A stretch of DNA of 64,000 nucleotides, taken from positions 2,108,001-2,172,000 of the forward strand of contig JAHLEZ010000010.1 of assembly GCA_020726505.1 (NCBI GenBank). The letters are read 5' to 3'. Each line of letters starts with the position of its first letter. The first letter of the stretch is position 1. Origin of the DNA: Leptodontidium sp. MPI-SDFR-AT-0119. Taxonomy: Eukaryota; Ascomycota; Leotiomycetes; Helotiales; Leptodontidiaceae. The notes under the pieces are model-generated. The model saw only the letters and a program-made list of their open reading frames with translations, searched no databases and was not told the DNA's origin. Of the stretch, positions 59,058 to 64,000 are shown piece after piece. A program made the translations under genes and the position numbers.

Positions 59058-61375
59058 AGCTCGGAAATGGGTATATAAGTCTAAATTGTCACTTACTAAT
59101 GAATCTGAAAGTTGCTAGCTTCCTGCTGAGCGTGGATGGCAAATGAAACTGCAGAGATTGCAGCTCGAAAGACAACTCCTTGAGCCAGTTTCCAGCAATG
59201 TTACACGTCTCAATCGCTCTAGGGGCCTTGCGGAGCGGCGCGTGGAAAGAGGGGCTGTAGGCGGCGAGCCAATCTGCGAAGTGATACGTCCAGAGTGTCG
59301 CAGGCCCACTTTACTCCGGCTCGATCTCAGAGATAATGCTGCAGTTGGTGACACAGTATACCGCATACCCGGACTGTCGTTTACTGAGACTCTTAAGGGA
59401 GGCGTTGGATTGGTCATTCGCGGAGGAAGTATTACGGGGAGAATGCTTTACGGTCCGCCAACTTGTACTTGTTAACTAAGGATGGTTATGGAGCTACGCT
59501 GATCAATATGGAACAAAATGACGAAGGAAGATAAGAGGAAGAAAAGGGAGAAAGAGAAAAGCACCAGACTCAATCTATATCAGGGCTTGATTATCTAATA
59601 CGCCATCCGTACAATACCTGGTATACATTCGCACTGGAGGCCTCACAAGACAAATACTTGTCAGACTCGTTCTTTTCTTTTGCCTTGTTTCACAAGACAA
59701 GTGCTCGCTTTGCTTGGTTTGTCAGACTCGTTCTTCAAGGCATTGGGTGACCCCGTAGGAGACCGGTCTCCTGTGTACTAGGAAGTTAGTAGGAGCAAGG
59801 TTACCCGCTATATTAGAACATTATCGGATGGCTATGGGCAGAAGAAGACAACACCAATTTCACTCCTATTTGTATTCTCGAACGTATTCTATCAGAAGAA
59901 AATTCGGCTCAACATTTACCTTGAACCTCCTCGTCCACTCAGAACACATTGTCGCCATAGCTTACTACCTTCTTCATCGCCGTCCGTATTCAGCTCGAGG
60001 AGAAGGCGGTGTCTTTCAGGCGCCCATCCTTCAGTTCCTAGTCACCTTCTAAGTTTAACTTAATTTTAATTATGTTTTGGGTAAGCTCATGCGTTGAGAC
60101 TGCCAACTTTGGTGTCATTATAGTAGTAGAGAAATCGATGGGCAGATGGGGGATTGCCAAAATTGCCCCTGCCTGATTCTCGGGTTTCGGTAAAAATATA
60201 ACACAATAATCAGGCGACACTCAAAAATAATTGTCTATACGCTCAGAACAGTTTACAAGAGTTTAACGGGCAAAGTTTATGAGAACGAACAGAGAGCCTC
60301 GTACTCATACAGTACACAAGAATATAAACTAATGGTACTCACTCTAAGTCACTCACACGCCTTGGAACTCAATGCATGCCATGGCGCCCCTTAAAGGCAC
60401 TAGTACCACACATATTAATCCCAAAAAAATGAATGTAATCATATGTGGTTTGTGGGACTGGATGGTTGTTGGCCCGAGGGTAGAGGCAAGGTATGATTGT
60501 TTGCATGCGGTGACGACCGCAACCGTTGCAGTATGTTTCGATGAGTCTACACATCTTGATTTTTGGCTTGTGATTGCTCCTGTGTGGATGCTGGTGTGGA
60601 TGCTGATGTGGGTGATGGCGCGGATTATGGTGTGATTGTGTTCAGTCTGGACGCTGATATAAATAATAGTTGTTAGAGCCTGTTCTTTGATGTGAAGCCT
60701 ATTTTTAGAATTGTTCACAAAGAAACAAAGTTCAAATTGAAAAGCCTTATGATTGCTGTGAAGGTAAATGGTTCATCTGACATCCCTGGCTACACTTCAA
60801 AGATTTTCTTCTCTCAGGTCTCGAGTCGAACGTCTGGACAATGAAACTAGGTTCAAGCTTAACAGATCTATGTGGAGTGCTGCCACATAGGTCAGATTCA
60901 GCTCTTTTTTTCCGCTGGTTTTGTTTAGTATTTGGACGTGAGCAGCTGCCACTTTAACATGAGCCGAGGGGGAGCATTCTTGATCATGCCTGGGCACAGC
61001 CTAAGCTCGGCTTAAGCAACCTGAATACGCGGCAGAGTCAACCTGAGCATGCGCTAAGAGGGCATTTTAGCTCCCAAAGGGACTCTTTCTGGCTCCCTTA
61101 ATGCTCGGTTATACTTTCCTTATTTTTTTTCTGAGTACAGATCCCATTTTGGCTCCCTTACGACTAAGGTTCTCCTAGGGCTATTTTTAGATCGACGTTT
61201 ATTTACATACACGTAACAAGTAGGTCAGCCTTATTATTCCATAACGTCTCATTACTATCTATAAGGGCGATTTCATACAATACGAATTTCAGTAGTATTT
61301 CATTTACACCTCTTTATATTGGATCTTTTAACACTATACTTTTCTTAAGTGTTTCTTTTGTCGGCCTCGAGGTAT
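59058..61375. other. Repeat-like intergenic region
   Basis: About 2.3 kb with no supportable ORF. A partial direct repeat shares CACAAGACAA and TCAGACTCGTTCTT (59,644-59,674 and 59,691-59,735). A 14-bp perfect palindrome GGAGACCGGTCTCC lies at 59,758-59,771. A single CCTGAGCA occurs near 61,041. AT-rich sequence runs from about 61,110 to the LTR. Confidence 0.5.
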
Positions 61376-61589
61376 TGTGACGACACGCGCAGATGAGGCC
61401 CGGAAATTGTCTATTTGAAAATACTAAGCTAAAGGGAGAAGAAGAGAGGAGGTGAGAGGAAAAAGAAACCGTAGTCTATATAGAGTCTGTGTTACGTATA
61501 GACTAGCATCAGACGGTGGCGCTCCTGGTCCTAAGTATAGTCACGTGCTAGTCACGCAGCGTGCTGGCGGTTGCGTCAGAACCGTCACA
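61376..61589. mobile_element. Solo LTR (214 bp) with target-site duplication GGTAT
   Basis: It begins TGTGACGACACG and ends ACCGTCACA; the outer 7 bp are exact inverted repeats (TGTGACG/CGTCACA). GGTAT flanks it on both sides (61,371-61,375 and 61,590-61,594). An internal TATATAGAG run may be a promoter. No coding region or partner LTR is present in the window. Confidence 0.85.
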
Positions 61590-61884
61590 GGTATTAGGGC
61601 GTGAAATACAGTTTTACGGGGGCTGTAGTATCATATAAAATTAATTAAGCATATTAGACAAGTTTACTGTATAAAGTGACATTTACCATTGGGACTAGAG
61701 AATACCTGAGTACTGGCTTAGAACGTAGTTTGACTACAAGTAATGTGGGGAAGTATTGCCACTATAATCTCAGACGAAAAACGACCCCGCCAAAGTCTAC
61801 CTCCGTCTCTGGACCTGAACAATTGCTGCTCTAACTTAAGCCAAGGGTAAGCATTCCTGAGCATGACCTGAGCGCCCCTGAGTA
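61590..61884. repeat. AT-rich spacer with CTGAG cluster at its end
   Basis: CTGAG occurs three times within 26 bp (61,857-61,882) as CCTGAGCA/CCTGAGCG/CCTGAGTA, immediately before the stop codon of the kinase-like gene on the other strand (its last base is 61,885). This matches the clusters near 40.7 and 44.1 kb. Confidence 0.5.
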
Positions 61885-62793
61885 CTATTGTAATGCTACA
61901 GGCCCCACGATATCTTTAACTGGCCTCGCCCGTGGTTGAGCGTAACCCCCAGTTGTCAACGCGAACCCAATAGCCAGGAGCTGGTCAACCTCATCTTGAT
62001 ATGCTTCCACCCCAATCAACCCCAACAATCCCATTCTCCAACCCCCACTTGCGCCCCATGCAAGTTGTGCCTTCTCAAACCACGGCGGATATGCTCCGGC
62101 CAAACCCCAATCGATGAGCCATATCTCCCCCTCGTCGTCAAGGAGTATATTGCGCTCGTTGAGGTCTAAATGGCACATCACCAGCTTATTGAATTTCCCG
62201 GAAAAAGCCCCAGGTGGTAAATGCGTAGCATGGCCATAGTCGTGGCATACAAGAAGGCGGCCGTTGTACCACTCTTCCAGGTCGTTGGGCGATTCGAATG
62301 GGCCTGCTCCATACCCAGTGAAAAGAGCACCTTCAGAAATGCCTCCACCAATTGGGCCTGGAGTTTTAAGATCGAGGTTTTGGAGTTGACATATATATTC
62401 GTGAATTTGAGATTGAATACCACGGCGAGCTATCTCGTCAAGTTCGTCCCAAATATCAATCAGGACTTTTCCGTTGATATACTCCATCAAAATATAACAC
62501 GTGTTGAATTCGTCATCTTCAGTCGCGTCTTCGGCCTCCCACGCATCAATGACAGCTGGTAGGCGGATTTTGGTATGCTCTGCAACATATTGCATAGTTC
62601 GTGCCTCTGAAAGATGGATGTGTCGGCCCCATTTCACTATCGCGGAGCTTGTCACTCGAGCCAGTGAGGCAGCACCTTCACACCAACGGATTTCTGGGGC
62701 AACAGAGATGCTTTCAATGATCTCGTCACGAGTGACCAATGCTAGATTCCTGCCCTCAAGGGGATATATGTCCGCCGCGATTTTTGGAGACAT
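61885..62793 (-). CDS. APH-family kinase-like protein (aminoglycoside phosphotransferase fold)
   Basis: One exon from ATG at 62793 gives 302 residues. The frame is open further upstream to a GTG at 62874. The domain has ASLARVTSSAIVKWG (ATP-side Lys), the hinge CYILMEYINGKVLIDIW, the catalytic loop MCHLDLNERNILL and the metal-binding IWLIDWGLAGAYP. This is the brief fungal APH layout (HxDLxxxN then IDW), common as large families with unknown small-molecule or protein substrates. There is no signal peptide. It is distinct from the mitochondrial-type kinase at 44.5 kb. The last residues (VGPVALQ) lie next to the CTGAG cluster, so the C-terminus may have been altered by insertion. The catalytic residues are intact. 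Confidence 0.85.
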   Translation of the reverse strand: MSPKIAADIYPLEGRNLALVTRDEIIESISVAPEIRWCEGAASLARVTSSAIVKWGRHIHLSEARTMQYVAEHTKIRLPAVIDAWEAEDATEDDEFNTCYILMEYINGKVLIDIWDELDEIARRGIQSQIHEYICQLQNLDLKTPGPIGGGISEGALFTGYGAGPFESPNDLEEWYNGRLLVCHDYGHATHLPPGAFSGKFNKLVMCHLDLNERNILLDDEGEIWLIDWGLAGAYPPWFEKAQLAWGASGGWRMGLLGLIGVEAYQDEVDQLLAIGFALTTGGYAQPRARPVKDIVGPVALQ

Positions 62794-63492
62794 GATAGTC
62801 TGTGAGCCTGAGTCGTGGGTGGCCGGGTCTGGTGTTTGTTGGTGATGAACGAGACTTGAAAGTTCATCCACCACATCCTTGATAGCGCAACCGCGGCCGG
62901 CGCTTCACGGCCGCACCTTTTCTGCCACCAATTAAAATTTCAGTTCGCTTGGCCTGGCCATTAGAAGCGCGCGGCTAGGGCCAGTTGACGCACGACGTGA
63001 CTTCCTCGCCACCAACCATTTCTTCATCACCAACACTCCCTCATTTCCAAATTCCCCACGTCCAGCAAGTGATTTGATGACAGCTTCATCTGGAGGCTAG
63101 GGCCTGCAGTCCCGCGCGCCTGTCATTTGCTATGGACTCGGTGCCATTGTTTGGAAAAGCCGGATTAGGCAGATGGATGCGCTCGACTTTCCAAATTTAA
63201 TCATGGAATCTAATTTGGGCATGAGCAGTGCCTGCTATTTCAAAGATCATATCTCGTAGAAGTATTCTACTAAATTGATAGACTTCCAGCCAGTGCTATA
63301 AAGATGACTGTGGTTCCCTCAGAAAATCAACCAGAATCAACAAACCGCCTTCCACTTCAATCACCTCTCAGATCCAGCACAATAATATATTTTACTATAT
63401 TCTTTGCTTTCTCTTTGAGATACATACCATTATCTAGCAATTGTATCCTACCACTAGCCTTGTTTCTATTTTATATCTTTCCTCGGCCCAAA
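62794..63492. promoter_or_regulatory. Divergent promoter region
   Basis: About 700 bp between the APH gene and the last gene, reading outward. TATAAAG at 63,297-63,303 lies about 190 bp upstream of the ATG at 63493 and may be its TATA box. A pyrimidine-rich leader (63,340-63,490) precedes the ATG. Confidence 0.4.
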
Positions 63493-64000
63493 ATGCCTCT
63501 TGCTTATATCCCCAAGTCTCTCGCCAATACCGCACGCTCCGAGCCTGTCACAGCCATCTACCTTTGCGCCTATGCACCCACCGCAGTCTCCGCTCCCCCC
63601 AAACCTGGGGCCTCTGTCAACGGAACAATGACCAACCATTGGGTCATGTACCTCGTGGCATCCTCTACTCAATCCATACGTTTCGATCCCAGTCCCACAG
63701 GTCCAGGAAACTCCCTTGATCTCATTATTACTAGCAAGAACCATGCCTACACCAACAATGCCGTTAAGAGCATGCACCTCACCCCTACGGCAAACCTCAC
63801 TGTTGGACATGTCTTCGATCACATCACCAATTGCAAGTATGACAACTATACTTTCAGCGCTGGAGGGCAGGGATGTAGATTTTGGATCTACTCCGTTGTG
63901 GAATTGCTGAGTTCAGCTGGGTATATCACTGATAGCTCGGAGGTGAATGCTTCTACAGAGGCTTTGGGGATTGTGTGGACTATGGGAGGGGGTCGCGTTC
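63493..64000 (+). CDS. Conserved fungal protein (DUF7770-like), 3' end outside window
   Basis: The ATG at 63493 opens a frame that continues to the window edge (169 codons visible). Landmarks are VTAIYLCAYAP, TNHWVMYLV, IRFDPSPTGPGNSLDL, then HITNCKYDNYTFSAGGQGCRFWIYSVVELL. I recall this pattern from a widespread set of short ascomycete proteins grouped as DUF7770, but I am not certain of the number. The conserved Cys/His/Trp pattern hints at a small folded enzyme or effector-like protein, with no known role. There is no clear signal peptide. The C-terminal part and any introns lie beyond the window. Confidence 0.72.
   Translation, partial: MPLAYIPKSLANTARSEPVTAIYLCAYAPTAVSAPPKPGASVNGTMTNHWVMYLVASSTQSIRFDPSPTGPGNSLDLIITSKNHAYTNNAVKSMHLTPTANLTVGHVFDHITNCKYDNYTFSAGGQGCRFWIYSVVELLSSAGYITDSSEVNASTEALGIVWTMGGGRV

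Overview
The window comes from a filamentous ascomycete (Pezizomycotina). The supporting signs are short GT-AG introns of about 45-185 bp with CTAAC/CTGAC-type branch points, a Zn2Cys6 regulator, an ascomycete-type cellobiose dehydrogenase, a secreted sedolisin, HET and NACHT-ankyrin proteins, solo LTRs and AT-rich islands. A leotiomycete-like fungus is my guess; the sequence does not prove it. Gene models were built by hand from reading frame, splice sites and protein motifs, so exon ends are inferred.

Positions 1-32.8 kb are mostly metabolic or secretory: a Zn2Cys6 regulator (cut by the window start), a secreted cellobiose dehydrogenase, a fumarylacetoacetate-hydrolase-family enzyme, a DUF3500 protein, a decayed P450, an unrecognised protein with one membrane segment, a TauD/TfdA dioxygenase, a 78-residue EF-hand protein, an mtr-like amino-acid transporter, a transketolase-family thiamine-diphosphate enzyme and a secreted tripeptidyl-peptidase. 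Apart from the P450 these look intact. They sit singly, not in one obvious biosynthetic cluster.

Positions 32.8-62.8 kb look like an accessory island. They hold three solo LTRs with perfect 5-bp target-site duplications, AT-rich gene-poor stretches and clustered CTGAG/CTCAG motifs. Among these lie self-recognition or defence-type genes: a helical-domain protein of the kind found beside fungal STAND proteins, a fucose-lectin-like propeller, a HET relic, a DUF2235 hydrolase, a NACHT protein with six near-identical ankyrin repeats, an intact HET protein and two APH-fold kinase-like genes. Several are interrupted by one lesion: a frameshift near 35,636, TAG at 38,758, TGA at 45,457 and TGA at 51,736. 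The NACHT protein's own stop appears to be a converted CAG codon inside a seventh ankyrin repeat. A C2H2 regulator and a multi-pass membrane protein are interspersed.

The right edge holds the 5' part of an uncharacterised conserved fungal protein. The most interesting biology is the island: a small, partly decaying set of putative allorecognition or immunity genes with a repeat-homogenised ankyrin sensor. No single new system can be proven from sequence alone.
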